From Oscillatoria acuminata PCC 6304 (GTDB lineage: Bacteria; Cyanobacteriota; Cyanobacteriia; Cyanobacteriales; Laspinemataceae), in NCBI RefSeq assembly GCF_000317105.1, contig NC_019693.1:1-64000 (forward strand): a stretch of DNA of 64,000 nucleotides, written 5' to 3'. Position numbers and translations under genes: made by a program. Positions 54,379-63,373 of the stretch are shown here, in pieces (positions within the stretch are counted from its first letter, which is position 1; each line of letters opens with the position of its first letter). A model generated the notes under the pieces. The model was not told the DNA's origin. It ran no database searches and was given only the letters and a program-made list of their open reading frames with translations.

Positions 54379-54546
54379 CGGTCCTCCTGAGTTGATTGTC
54401 AGTGGAAAGCTCATGGTTTGAGCTATAGCATTAATCCAATTTAAGAACGGTAATTAATCTTACAAAATTCGGTGAAATTTACTCGTTTTGGGGGAGAGTT
54501 TGGGTGGACGATCGCCCTTCTCCCCAATTTGCGATCGCCCCTGCTT

Positions 54547-55272
54547 TTAATGCCCGACTGCTGCCACATTCAGGGGGTTAACTTCTGAAGCAACTGGAGT
54601 AAAACGACCCACCTGCGATCGCACCCAGTCATACCACAACTCTAATCCTTCCCCAGTTTTTGCCGACACCGGAATGATTGTCACATGAGGATTCATCTGC
54701 CGCACATTCTCTTCAATTCGGGAAATTTCAATATCCAAATATGGCGCTAAATCAATTTTGGTAATTAACAAACAATCCGCTTGCTGAAACATCACCGGAT
54801 ATTTCAGAGGTTTGTCTTCCCCTTCCGTCACACTCAGCAGCGCCACTTTGGCGTGTTCTCCCACCTCAAATTCAGCGGGACAAACTAAATTACCGACATT
54901 TTCCACCAGCACTAAATCAAACTCTGATGGTTCGTAAGAATAGGCCAGTTGATGAATGCCTCCTGACACCATTTTAGAATCTAAATGACAAGAACGCCCG
55001 GTATTAATGGCAATCACGGGCACGCCATACTTTCGCAAGCGTTCTGCATCCAGTTCTGTGGTCATATCCCCTTCAATGACCACCATTTTTACGGTATCAT
55101 TCAATGCGGCCAACGTGCGCTCTAATAGCACCGTTTTTCCGGCACCGGGACTGCTCATAATATTTAAACAAGTCAGTCCCCATTCATCGAAATGAGCGCG
55201 ATTATCATCGGCCCCGGCTTGATTGGCATGGAGTAAATTAATCCCGAGGGCAGCGTCAAAAGTTTGATGCAT
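54547..55272 (-). CDS. ghaB: HypB-like nickel chaperone GTPase (GhaB) for guanidine hydrolase
   Basis: 241 residues. GTPase motifs are Walker [27 protein letters not shown], the metal-binding block [14 protein letters not shown], Walker B-like [16 protein letters not shown] and [10 protein letters not shown]. HypB GTPases load nickel into enzymes, classically hydrogenase. In Synechocystis the paralogous HypA2/HypB2 proteins next to Sll1077 are needed for nickel loading of the guanidine hydrolase, and the present context is the same. The ORF overlaps hypA by 17 bases, indicating coupling. No hydrogenase genes are in the window. Confidence 0.9.
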   Translation of the reverse strand: MHQTFDAALGINLLHANQAGADDNRAHFDEWGLTCLNIMSSPGAGKTVLLERTLAALNDTVKMVVIEGDMTTELDAERLRKYGVPVIAINTGRSCHLDSKMVSGGIHQLAYSYEPSEFDLVLVENVGNLVCPAEFEVGEHAKVALLSVTEGEDKPLKYPVMFQQADCLLITKIDLAPYLDIEISRIEENVRQMNPHVTIIPVSAKTGEGLELWYDWVRSQVGRFTPVASEVNPLNVAAVGH

Positions 55273-55642
55273 GAATTGGGGTCTCCTGAGTTTCCAAATG
55301 GTACTCGATTCGGTCTATTTTCAACTCTCGTCCTGAGCGAATATCTTCCATCGGCGATCGGCAGGTGGGACAAGCATATTGCAAGCCAATTTCTGGCGCA
55401 TATTCCTGCTGACAACCGTGACAAAACGCAATTAATGGCGTTTCTTGAATCTTCAGTTTCACCCCCTCTAAAAAGGTGTTTCGCGTTTGCACATCAAAGG
55501 CAAACTCTAAGCTGACGGGTTCTACACAGGTGAATTTGCCGATAATCAAATGCAAGTCTACAATTTTTGGTGGTTCGGGTTGTGCATCCCACCAATCTTT
55601 CACCGTAAAAATTAGCGCCTTGGTTAAATCAGTTTCATGCAC
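55256..55642 (-). CDS. ghaA: HypA-like nickel chaperone (GhaA) for guanidine hydrolase
   Basis: 128 residues. The N-terminal MHE provides the nickel-binding His2 of HypA proteins. The zinc-binding loop is [21 protein letters not shown], with two CxxC pairs. HypA works with HypB to insert nickel. In this operon it lies between the guanidine hydrolase and HypB genes, overlapping the latter. The symbol follows the published guanidine-hydrolase activators; hydrogenase maturation is the alternative but has no local support. Confidence 0.9.
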   Translation of the reverse strand: MHETDLTKALIFTVKDWWDAQPEPPKIVDLHLIIGKFTCVEPVSLEFAFDVQTRNTFLEGVKLKIQETPLIAFCHGCQQEYAPEIGLQYACPTCRSPMEDIRSGRELKIDRIEYHLETQETPIHASNF

Positions 55643-55699
55643 GGTTGATTTAGGTTATTGTTGGTCAGTTTTTCCACTCACTCCAGATGAAGAGATTTA

Positions 55700-56905
55700 T
55701 TATCCCACCACTAATTCCGGTTGAGCTTCGGGATGGATATAATAGGGCTTTTCTTTGCGAGGTAACTGCCCGGATAACACCAAATGGGCCATCGTATCGC
55801 AAATCACCCGAGTTGCCATCAAGGAGGTAATATCACTGATATCGTAAGGGGGAGAAACTTCCACCACTTCTAGGCCACAAACCGGGGCGCGTTGCACAAT
55901 TTTCCCCAACAAATAGAGGGCTTCTCGGGGCAGTAAACCGCCCGGTTCAGGCCATCCCGTCCCGGGGACAAAACCGGCATCAATGCAATCAATATCAAAG
56001 CTGATATATACACAATCAGTGCCATCTAAAGCTCGTTCTAAAGCAAATTCCACCGCTGCATCTAAACCCATTTCGGTGATGTCAGTGACGGTTAAAATAT
56101 TCGTTGCTCTTTCCCGACAAACTTTCACTCCTTGACGGGGAACTTGCCATCCTCCGATACCAAGCTGGACTAGATTTTGAGGCGGTGCATTTTTGATATT
56201 GGTGGCATGAAACCAGGGGCAAGTATGCATCCGTTCATCTAAATCGGTTTCCTGGGTATCCACATGGCGATCGAAGTGAATAATCCCAACTTTTTTATCC
56301 CCTAAATGACGACAAATCCCCCGGACTGTGGGATATCCAATGGAGTGATCACCCCCAAGAATAATCGGAAATGCACCGGAACTAAAAATATGGGCAATCC
56401 CTTTAGAAATTTGGTCGAATGATTTTTCGTTGTTGGCGGGAATGGTAAAGATATCTCCGGCATCACAAATTGTAATTTGTTCGCGCAAATCCACTCCCAG
56501 TTCAAAATTGTAAGGGCTATAAAGGGCGGAAATGCGGCGAATTCCTTGGGGACCAAATCTTGTACCGGGACGATAAGTCGTGCCAGAATCGTGAGGAACA
56601 CCCACGACGGCGACATCATAGTTCCCCACCTGGCGCACATCTTCTAAATAGGGTGCTTTTAAAAAGGTGTTAATCCCGGCATAATGAGGTAATTCACCCC
56701 GAGAAAAAGTGGGGATACTGCGATCGCGGATGCTATCTGCGCCTTCAAGTCCATATTCCAATCCTTTGGAGACTTCCTGCTGCCACCCCGTCATCGGCAA
56801 CTGTGCCTCTCGTTCCAAGGCGCGACTTGCTTCGGTTTCTCTCATCGGTTGATGATTATTCGGAGAATGAGAATTTGGGCTTTGAAATGTAGGTTCTTCA
56901 GTCAT
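55700..56905 (-). CDS. gdmH: Nickel-dependent guanidine hydrolase (arginase/ureohydrolase fold)
   Basis: 401 residues. Hydrolyses guanidine to ammonia and urea using a dinuclear nickel site. The ureohydrolase metal ligands are visible: His187 in GGDHSIGYP, Asp212/His214/Asp216 in HFDRHVDTQ, Asp304 and Asp306 in SFDIDCIDAGFVPGTGWPEPGG. The long N-terminus (first 75 residues) and the GTGWPEPGGL block match Sll1077-type guanidine hydrolases. Automated annotation usually says agmatinase or SpeB. The guanidine-I riboswitch directly upstream, the nickel chaperones downstream and the importer make guanidine the supported substrate. The first ~35 residues are low complexity; a start at Met21 or Met38 is possible. 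Confidence 0.9.
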   Translation of the reverse strand: MTEEPTFQSPNSHSPNNHQPMRETEASRALEREAQLPMTGWQQEVSKGLEYGLEGADSIRDRSIPTFSRGELPHYAGINTFLKAPYLEDVRQVGNYDVAVVGVPHDSGTTYRPGTRFGPQGIRRISALYSPYNFELGVDLREQITICDAGDIFTIPANNEKSFDQISKGIAHIFSSGAFPIILGGDHSIGYPTVRGICRHLGDKKVGIIHFDRHVDTQETDLDERMHTCPWFHATNIKNAPPQNLVQLGIGGWQVPRQGVKVCRERATNILTVTDITEMGLDAAVEFALERALDGTDCVYISFDIDCIDAGFVPGTGWPEPGGLLPREALYLLGKIVQRAPVCGLEVVEVSPPYDISDITSLMATRVICDTMAHLVLSGQLPRKEKPYYIHPEAQPELVVG

Positions 56906-56950
56906 GTTTTAGCACCAATCTTGTTTTATCAGAACGGCAAAAACAACAAT

Positions 56951-56994
56951 GCCCGAGAAGTCATAACAGTTCAACTGTTATAGACCTCCCGGGC
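56951..56994 (-). terminator. Riboswitch-controlled intrinsic terminator
   Basis: On the minus strand GCCCGGGAGGTC pairs with GACTTCTCGGGC, with inner TAACAGTT/AACTGTTA, giving a stem of about 20 bp, followed by ATTGTTGTTTTTG. Its 5' arm contains the conserved GCCCGGGAG of the guanidine-I aptamer, so aptamer and terminator exclude each other. Guanidine binding should allow read-through into gdmH. Confidence 0.88.
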
Positions 56995-57110
56995 TTTTTT
57001 CCCGCCGTGTAACCAAACCTTAATTGCTGATACTGAAACCAATCTCAGGCTGGCTTGCTTCTCTCGGACCAGTCATTTAAACCCTGGGATTTAAACCGGA
57101 ACCCTAGAAG
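56985..57110 (-). promoter_or_regulatory. Guanidine-I riboswitch (ykkC motif)
   Basis: On the minus strand the three conserved ykkC blocks appear in order: CTAGGGTTCCGG (57107-57096), GACTGGTCCGAGAGA (about 57074-57060) and ACACGGCGGGAAAAAAGCCC with GGGAGG (57010-56985). These blocks form the guanidine-binding pocket of the class I riboswitch. It lies about 80-200 bases before the gdmH start, inside the leader. The promoter should lie between 57110 and 57250; I could not assign its elements. It controls the whole six-gene operon. Confidence 0.93.
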
Positions 57111-57253
57111 CCCTAATTTTTTGCTCTACTGTAACGAACAGTGTTGAGAGATAGACTCTTGCTGTCCATAGCAGACTTATAGCAATGATTCTGAGGATAA
57201 ACCGTATTAAAAGCTACCGTTTATTAAATTTATAGCAAGCCAGAGAAAAAGTC

Positions 57254-57290
57254 GGAGAATTGTAAAGAATTTTAACGTTAACAATTCTCC
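57254..57290 (-). terminator. Intrinsic terminator of the GH13 gene
   Basis: Arms GGAGAATTGT (57254-57263) and ACAATTCTCC (57281-57290) around a 17-base AT-rich loop. Read on the minus strand, GACTTTTTCTC follows. It lies 93 bases after the amylase stop and separates that gene from the guanidine-operon promoter. Confidence 0.75.
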
Positions 57291-57382
57291 TCTCAATTTA
57301 AACAAGCAGAGGAGAACACCCACTGCCTACCGACTCCACAGAATCAGCCGATCGCCCCCCTCTATTCCCCCTATTCATTCCC

Positions 57383-59434
57383 TCAATACGCCCACTTGTC
57401 CACCCATTTCACTGTCCCTTCATCGGCTAATAACCAGCGACGACAGACGATGTTTTCACGGGTGGCGAGTGCGGCATCGTTGCCATGTTCGTCCTTATAC
57501 ACGATCGCATATTTATAGGCGATCGCCTTACCAACACTTTCCTCAAAGGGAATTTCCGCAAACCAGGTATTCGAGTTAATATACTCCAGGGGATAGGCTT
57601 TGGTAATATCCCAATTCCCCAATTCTGGACAATCTCCGGTAACCACTACATATTGACCTACATCGGTTGAAAGTCCATTCAAATGTGCTCGCACTAAAAC
57701 GGTCCCTTTAATCCGTTCCCCAACATGACTGATCACGACTGCCTCTTTATCGCCCAGTTCTAATTGATGTAACATTCCATCCTGCACTTCTAGTTTGCGC
57801 CGCGTCAAAATGCAAGTATGTTCCCCATCGGGTAAATCCGTCTGCACATCAATGGTGGTTGCTTCCCCACGATTCATCGCCACAAAGCATACCGAATCTC
57901 GATACCGGCGCACATACACATATACATCTGCCGTGAGATATTTACTCCATTGACTACCCAGGGAAACCGCAGGATTCAGACGACGCACCCCGGAGAGTAA
58001 GCGAATATCCCGATAAATCGGGGTATCTGTATCCCAATTTTCCATCATAGGACGGTTGTAGGGGTCGTTGTTGCCGTAGGGGTTGCTATCTCCATTGGTG
58101 TCATTATGCAGATACTGCTCGGTCCCGTAATAGATACAGGGAATTCCCCGGCAGGTCATAATTAAATTAATCGCCAAGCGCAGGAGATCCGGGTCCGGGT
58201 TCAAGGTTTGGAACCGATGCATATCGTGATTATCGATAAAGGTAATCAGTTCCGTGGCGGCATTATATTTATAATCCTGGTCAAAAATAGACTGGATCAT
58301 TTGAAATCCCGGTTCTGCACCAACTGCCAATACTTCTCGAATCGCTGTAGCTAAACCAAAGTCCAGAATGGTCATTCCTGATTCATTGGCAAAGCTGACC
58401 GATCGCTCATCATTGGGGTGATTATAAATCCATTCTCCAAAGATAAACACATCGGGTTTGTGCGACTGAATATCGGCATTGAACTCCTGCCAAAACCAGA
58501 CTGGCATATGTTTCACCGTATCCACTCGCAAGGCATCGACGCCGCGATCGAGCCATTGTTTAATAGCAGCTTTGATGTAAGTTCGATAGGTGATATTGTT
58601 TTCGTTAAACGTAGCCAACCCTGCTAATTCACAGTTTTGCACCTGCCATTCATCTTCCCAATTGGTCACTTCCCCGTAATGATGATACCAGCTCTCTTTA
58701 TCATCATTGAAATCGGCTATTTTCACCCCATCATCATAAAGCTCACCCTTAACTCCGCTAAAATCCGGGTTACTATGGTTACAGACAATATCGAGAATGA
58801 GTTTCATATCTCGCTTGTGTAACTCATCAATCAACTTGTCAAAAATGGTATCGCGACTGTCTTGGGTGGTGTTGAGAGAGGGGTTATCACCCGGGGCAAT
58901 GAATCGGGGATTGAGGCGTTTAAAATCGCGGGTCCAGTAGCCGTGGATCGCTGCTTGTTCGACAAATAAGGCTTCAACCTGTTCAAACAGGGGAGTTAAC
59001 CAAATGGCGGTGATGCCGAGGGATTTGAGATAGTCTAATTTGTCAATGATACCTTGTAAATCACCGCCCCAGTATTTGCCCCAATCTTCTCCATCGGGGT
59101 CGAAGAGTTCGGGATTGGGTCCTTCGCTATTGCTGGGGTCGCCATCGTAAAATCGGTCTACGACGATGAAATAAATGGTTTCTTGACGAAATTCAATAGC
59201 CCGGGTGAATAGAAACTCAAATTCGTTTCCTTCTTCATCTTTGTGGCTGGCCACTTCAGCCCCGGTAGAGGCGTCAATATTCGAGGGGGAGGAGCCAAAC
59301 GTGAGAGATTCTTCTTTGGAACTGGAAGTCGGCTGCATAAAGTTTGTGAGGCCACCCTCTGAACAGGTGGAAAATGGAGTGTATAGTTGCCTGAATACCA
59401 CTTGAATCATACCCCCCGAACTCGGGTCAGCCAT
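57383..59434 (-). CDS. GH13 alpha-amylase-family enzyme with C-terminal CBM20 starch-binding domain
   Basis: 683 residues. The GH13 barrel (about 80-480) shows LDIVCNH (I), GVDALRVDTVKH with nucleophile Asp305 (II), FGEW with acid/base Glu334 (III) and FIDNHD with Asp404 (IV). The order and the 'YWGGDLQGIIDKLDYLKSLGITAIWLTPLFEQ' start resemble cyclomaltodextrin glucanotransferase/amylase subfamilies. A beta domain follows, then a CBM20 at about 585-683 (VRAHLNGLSTDVGQYVVVTGDCPELGNWDITKAYPL) that binds starch or glycogen. No signal peptide is visible; the N-terminal 75 residues are low complexity. It probably acts on intracellular glycogen. The ATG at 59434 is used; Met9 is an alternative. Confidence 0.92.
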   Translation of the reverse strand: MADPSSGGMIQVVFRQLYTPFSTCSEGGLTNFMQPTSSSKEESLTFGSSPSNIDASTGAEVASHKDEEGNEFEFLFTRAIEFRQETIYFIVVDRFYDGDPSNSEGPNPELFDPDGEDWGKYWGGDLQGIIDKLDYLKSLGITAIWLTPLFEQVEALFVEQAAIHGYWTRDFKRLNPRFIAPGDNPSLNTTQDSRDTIFDKLIDELHKRDMKLILDIVCNHSNPDFSGVKGELYDDGVKIADFNDDKESWYHHYGEVTNWEDEWQVQNCELAGLATFNENNITYRTYIKAAIKQWLDRGVDALRVDTVKHMPVWFWQEFNADIQSHKPDVFIFGEWIYNHPNDERSVSFANESGMTILDFGLATAIREVLAVGAEPGFQMIQSIFDQDYKYNAATELITFIDNHDMHRFQTLNPDPDLLRLAINLIMTCRGIPCIYYGTEQYLHNDTNGDSNPYGNNDPYNRPMMENWDTDTPIYRDIRLLSGVRRLNPAVSLGSQWSKYLTADVYVYVRRYRDSVCFVAMNRGEATTIDVQTDLPDGEHTCILTRRKLEVQDGMLHQLELGDKEAVVISHVGERIKGTVLVRAHLNGLSTDVGQYVVVTGDCPELGNWDITKAYPLEYINSNTWFAEIPFEESVGKAIAYKYAIVYKDEHGNDAALATRENIVCRRWLLADEGTVKWVDKWAY

Positions 59435-59504
59435 CTATCTGGAGGAACAAAAACTGATGCCACAAGGATGCCTCGGGGGGCGACTGCCTAGAGTTGAGGA
59501 AACT

Positions 59505-60635
59505 TTAGGGTTCTGGGAGGGTTTTGAGGGTGATTTTCCACTCGGTGAGACGGGAAGCGAGTTGAAGATTTTGGTCCTCGGGTCCGAGGGCGACTGCTAA
59601 CTGATCCGGAGGAACGAGTACCTCAGCGGATTGATTCTCCACATCGAGAGCGATCGCCCCTTCCACTTGTGCTGGCGCTAAGGCATTAGCAATATAGGTC
59701 GCAGGGTCCTCGGACCAGGGAATCACTTCGATTTTTTCCCCAGGAATTTCCAGGGCGATCGCCTGGAGATGTTCCCCCAGCTTCCCGATACAAGCTGCCA
59801 CCGGATCAATTTCCGGATCCAGAGCATGAACCGCGATTTTAGTGCGGGGGGCGATATCGGGTTTCGTGGGGATGGAATCTCGGGCCACCCCTTTGACTTC
59901 AACGCTCCCCTGGCGAATTTCTGGAACGCGATCGCTGAACAAACCCGAAACCAGATAACTCGTAGCGCGAGACACCCGTAACATGGGTTTAGAACTGGGG
60001 CGATCGAAGACCTTTTTCAGATAAACCTTCATTTCCGCCCCCTCTTGATAGTCATCATTCGGCAGCTTTTCATATTTGGGAAGTTCCGCTTCCACCAGGG
60101 GTTGACCCGCACCACCGCTGACCCCTAAAACGACCCCCCGAGCATCACTTTTGAGGACCTTACCCAAGAGAACCGTTCCCTTGCGATCGGCGAATGTCTC
60201 TTGAATGTATTTGCACTGCTGTTCCTGCAATTTTTGAGTGAGGACCGTTTTGGTTTGTAACGCCGCCAGACGACCGAAATCTCCTTGATTGGGAGTCACA
60301 TCCACAATCACGCGATCGCCGACTTTGACTTTGGCCCCCTTTTTAATCGCCAAATCCAGGGGAATTTCGCGATCGCTATCCTCCACCGTCTCCACCACCG
60401 TCTTCGTCGCAGTCACCCGAAACCCTTCAGCTTTCAGGTCAAGTTTGACTGCAAAATTTTCAAAGTAGTCTTCGGGAAAATCCTCATCATTGCGGACTTG
60501 GGTCCGACGATAGCGCTCATATCCTTTCAGCAATGCAGCTTTCAGCGCTGCCTGGACCGCAAGGGGCGGTAAAGAGCGCTGTTGACTCATCGTATCAAGC
60601 AGCGATCGGAGTCCGGGAAGACTGACCATCGACAT
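59505..60635 (-). CDS. nusA: Transcription termination/antitermination factor NusA
   Basis: 376 residues from the ATG at 60635, which has AGGAGG eight bases upstream; the ATG two codons later gives the common MVSLPGLR start. The N-terminal RNA-polymerase-binding domain contains LPPLAVQAALKAALLKGYERYRR and IPLDLAIKKGAKVKVGDRV. The S1 domain (TVLLGKVLKSDARGVVLGV, about 150-200) and two KH domains (PMLRVSRATSYLVSGLFSDRVPEIRQGSVEVKGVARD; ACIGKLGEHLQAIALEIPGEKIEVIPW) follow. NusA binds paused polymerase and nascent RNA. The usual rimP before and ylxR-infB after are missing here. Confidence 0.93.
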   Translation of the reverse strand: MSMVSLPGLRSLLDTMSQQRSLPPLAVQAALKAALLKGYERYRRTQVRNDEDFPEDYFENFAVKLDLKAEGFRVTATKTVVETVEDSDREIPLDLAIKKGAKVKVGDRVIVDVTPNQGDFGRLAALQTKTVLTQKLQEQQCKYIQETFADRKGTVLLGKVLKSDARGVVLGVSGGAGQPLVEAELPKYEKLPNDDYQEGAEMKVYLKKVFDRPSSKPMLRVSRATSYLVSGLFSDRVPEIRQGSVEVKGVARDSIPTKPDIAPRTKIAVHALDPEIDPVAACIGKLGEHLQAIALEIPGEKIEVIPWSEDPATYIANALAPAQVEGAIALDVENQSAEVLVPPDQLAVALGPEDQNLQLASRLTEWKITLKTLPEP

Positions 60636-60735
60636 TGAGAACACCTCCTACAACGCTGTTCCAAGTAGCTCTGCGCTTAGGGAATTTTACCTGAAAAGCT
60701 CACCCATTTTTTAATCATTCCCTGGGGAGGGTGGT

Positions 60736-60892
60736 CATTGGTCATTGGTCATTGGTCATTTGGGGAGATTGGGGAGATTGGGGAGATTGGGGAGATTGGG
60801 GAGGAAACGACTGAAGTCGTTACTACAAACTGAGCTATCCTCCCCATCCTCCCAATCAACCAACGACCAATGACCAATGACTAATGACTAAC
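60736..60892. repeat. Short tandem repeats and one AACGACTGAAGTCGTT copy
   Basis: TTGGTCA heptamers near 60736-60760 (GGTCATTGGTCATTGGTCATT), then five ATTGGGGAG units of about 10 bp (60763-60803), a single AACGACTGAAGTCGTT with ACTACAAAC at 60806-60830, and CCAATGA heptamers (60865-60885), the inverse of the first. The outer heptamer runs can pair. No ORF. Confidence 0.85.
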
Positions 60893-60897
60893 AGCGA

Positions 60898-63270
60898 TTA
60901 CCCTTGGACAAAATCGCCCGTTGTAATAATCAAGTTGCGGAACTCAGGATCGATGCCTTCGAGGAGAGCAATGACCACGGAGGTATCCTTAGCTAGGACG
61001 ATAGTCGTGTCCGTGGGCGACTCTCCAATGGGTGCAGAAATGAGTAAGTCACTGACTTTTAGACCGCCGGTGAGAACAAACTTATCCTGTCCATCCTCAA
61101 AATCCGTAATGGTGGCAGTGACTCCGGGACGCAATACGAAGAAGTCCCTGCCTGCACCTCCGGTATAAACCACGACTTCCCCAGCACCCCCATCAAGGGT
61201 ATCGCTGCCTTCTCCGCCCAGTAAGGTATCGTTCCCTTTTCCACCGAAGATAAAATCGTCCCCTGCATCCCCGGTGAGGACATCATTCCCATCTCCACCG
61301 AGGATAATATCGGCACCATCCCCACCGTTAATGGTACTGTTGCCGGCCCCGCCTACGATGCTATCGTTTCCGGCCCCGCCATTGATGACATTATTGCCCC
61401 CGCCAGTGATGATGGTATCGGCACCTTCCCCACCGTTGATGGTATCGCTACCGTCACCCCCGATGAGACTATCGTTGTCGGCACCCCCTTCGAGTAAATT
61501 CTCTCCCGTCCCAGCAATGAGAGTATCGTTGCCTTCATCGCCAAAGAGGGTATCGTTGCCTGCTTCTCCGAATAAGATGTCATTGTCCTCACCCCCGCGC
61601 ATTTGGTCATTACCATCGCCACCATAGAGGGTATCTTCTCCTTCATCCCCCAATAGGGTGTCGTTGCCAATGCCACCGAGTAAACTATCGTTTTCGGAAC
61701 CTCCTTCTAGGAAGTCATTGCCCTCATCGCCTAAGAGGGTATCGCTGCCCTCCCCGCCAATTAACGTATCGTTTCCGGCTTCTCCAAATAATAAATCCTC
61801 CCCGGGGCCGCCAAGGAGGGTATCATTTCCATCGCCACCAAACAGGGTATCGTTTCCTAAGTCTCCGGAGAGGAAATCATCATCTCCTTCTCCAAATAAC
61901 AGGTCCTCCCCCTTGCCGCCATAGAGGGTATCGTTGCCTACACCGCCTCGGAGGGTATCGCGGCCCTGGTTGCCAAAGAGGATGTCATCCCCTTCTTGTC
62001 CACTCAGTTGATCATTGCCTTCACCGCCATAGACGGTGTCGTTGCCATCACCCCCAATCACGGTATCGTTTCCTAGGTCCCCAAAGAGCAAATCGTTGTC
62101 GCCATCGCCAAAGATTTGATCGTTGTCTTGTCCCCCATAGATGGTATCAGCACCATCACCCCCGGCGAGGGTATCATCTCCTTGATTGCCGAAGATCACA
62201 TCGTCCCCATCGTTGCCAAAGACGGTATCGTTGCCTTCACCACCAAAAAGTTGGTCGTTGCCATCCCCACCAAAGAGTTGGTCGTTCCCCTTGTCGCCGT
62301 ACATGAGGTCGTCCCCACTTTCGCCGTAGAGGGTATCATCATCTTGCCCGCCGTAGAGGGTATCGTTACCACTCCCGCCATTGAGGATGTCATTCCCGAC
62401 ATTGCCAAAGATGATGTCGTTTCCGGCTTCCCCGATCACATTATCATCACCGGCTCCAGCATAGATGAGATCATCTCCGTCGCCACCAGAAATGGTGTCG
62501 TTGTTGATGCCGCCACCGATGAGATCGTTGCCGCCACCACCTTCAAAAATATTGAATCCGGACTCACTGGTGAGGGTGTCGTTGCCTTCATCTCCGGAGA
62601 GAACATCGTTTCCGGGTCCAGCATCGAGGAAGTCGTCCCCTTGACCCCCGAAGAGGGTATCGTTGCCTTCTTCCCCAAAGAGTTGATCGTTACCTTCGTT
62701 CCCAAAGAGGATATCGTCCCCACCACGGCCAAAAATTTGGTCGTTCCCGGCATTGCCAAAAATTGTGTCGTTGCCAATGGAGCCAAAAATGGTATCGTCC
62801 CCGACGCTACCTTGGAGGGCGTTGGGAAAATTGAATCCCACAATATTACTGCCTGCGGCACGGGCGGCAACGACTAAACTCCAGTAATGGTTAGCGTTAA
62901 AGGTTCCGGTATCGTTTTCTAGAAAGAAATAGCCAACGCCAATATTATCAACTCCGGGTTTGAGGAGGGTGTCTCGCTGTCCGGGATCGTTGAACCAGTT
63001 TTCGACAACTTGCTCTGGAGTGGGAAGGGCGGCAGAAATATTCTCCTGGAAGTTGCTGAAGCGATATCCGACTGCTGCCAACCGGCTGACTGTTGTGGAG
63101 CCATCTGAGCCGGTGAGACTGAAAAAGTCGTTATCCGCCATATCTTCGGCATGGATTTGGGCGGCTCGATTCAACTGGGAATCCACCGCCACCGGCGGCA
63201 AATTGGCGAGGGCGCGTCGTTGATTGACTAGCGCTACAACCTGATTGATAAATTCAGAGTTGCTTGTCAT
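60898..63270 (-). CDS. CAP-domain protein with long RTX (calcium-binding) repeat region
   Basis: 790 residues. Residues 1-140 form a CAP/SCP-like domain (FINQVVALVNQRRALANLPPVAVDSQLNRAAQIHAEDMADNDFFSLTGSDG...ENISAALPTPEQVVENWFNDPGQRDTLLKPGVDNIGVGY), with candidate metal His in QIHAEDM. From about 150 to 710 there are dozens of RTX nonapeptides, GGxGNDTLx, which bind calcium as parallel beta-rolls. The C-terminal 75 residues (VYTGGAGRDFFVLRPGVTATITDFEDGQDKFVLTGGLKVSDLLI) form the RTX end domain used as a type I secretion signal. It is probably an extracellular surface protein. No protease or toxin domain is present. Confidence 0.92.
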   Translation of the reverse strand: MTSNSEFINQVVALVNQRRALANLPPVAVDSQLNRAAQIHAEDMADNDFFSLTGSDGSTTVSRLAAVGYRFSNFQENISAALPTPEQVVENWFNDPGQRDTLLKPGVDNIGVGYFFLENDTGTFNANHYWSLVVAARAAGSNIVGFNFPNALQGSVGDDTIFGSIGNDTIFGNAGNDQIFGRGGDDILFGNEGNDQLFGEEGNDTLFGGQGDDFLDAGPGNDVLSGDEGNDTLTSESGFNIFEGGGGNDLIGGGINNDTISGGDGDDLIYAGAGDDNVIGEAGNDIIFGNVGNDILNGGSGNDTLYGGQDDDTLYGESGDDLMYGDKGNDQLFGGDGNDQLFGGEGNDTVFGNDGDDVIFGNQGDDTLAGGDGADTIYGGQDNDQIFGDGDNDLLFGDLGNDTVIGGDGNDTVYGGEGNDQLSGQEGDDILFGNQGRDTLRGGVGNDTLYGGKGEDLLFGEGDDDFLSGDLGNDTLFGGDGNDTLLGGPGEDLLFGEAGNDTLIGGEGSDTLLGDEGNDFLEGGSENDSLLGGIGNDTLLGDEGEDTLYGGDGNDQMRGGEDNDILFGEAGNDTLFGDEGNDTLIAGTGENLLEGGADNDSLIGGDGSDTINGGEGADTIITGGGNNVINGGAGNDSIVGGAGNSTINGGDGADIILGGDGNDVLTGDAGDDFIFGGKGNDTLLGGEGSDTLDGGAGEVVVYTGGAGRDFFVLRPGVTATITDFEDGQDKFVLTGGLKVSDLLISAPIGESPTDTTIVLAKDTSVVIALLEGIDPEFRNLIITTGDFVQG

Positions 63271-63373
63271 CTCATTTTTCTCCTTTGGGCTGGTTTGCCT
63301 TATAATCCATCAAATCATAATGGCGCGTTTTCGATAGAAATGCCAAAGGAGAATTGTAGGGGTGAGTGGGGTT

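Noticed and set aside
54547-55642. HypA/HypB as hydrogenase maturation genes
   Set aside because: No hydrogenase or other hyp genes are nearby, and the genes overlap inside the guanidine operon.
55700-56905. Agmatinase (SpeB) or arginase annotation
   Set aside because: The riboswitch, nickel chaperones and Sll1077-type GTGWPEPGG block support guanidine hydrolase instead.
62116-62877. 253-residue plus-strand reading frame inside the RTX gene
   Set aside because: It is the antisense of RTX repeats; its Val/Ile/Ala repeats have no independent start signal or family features.
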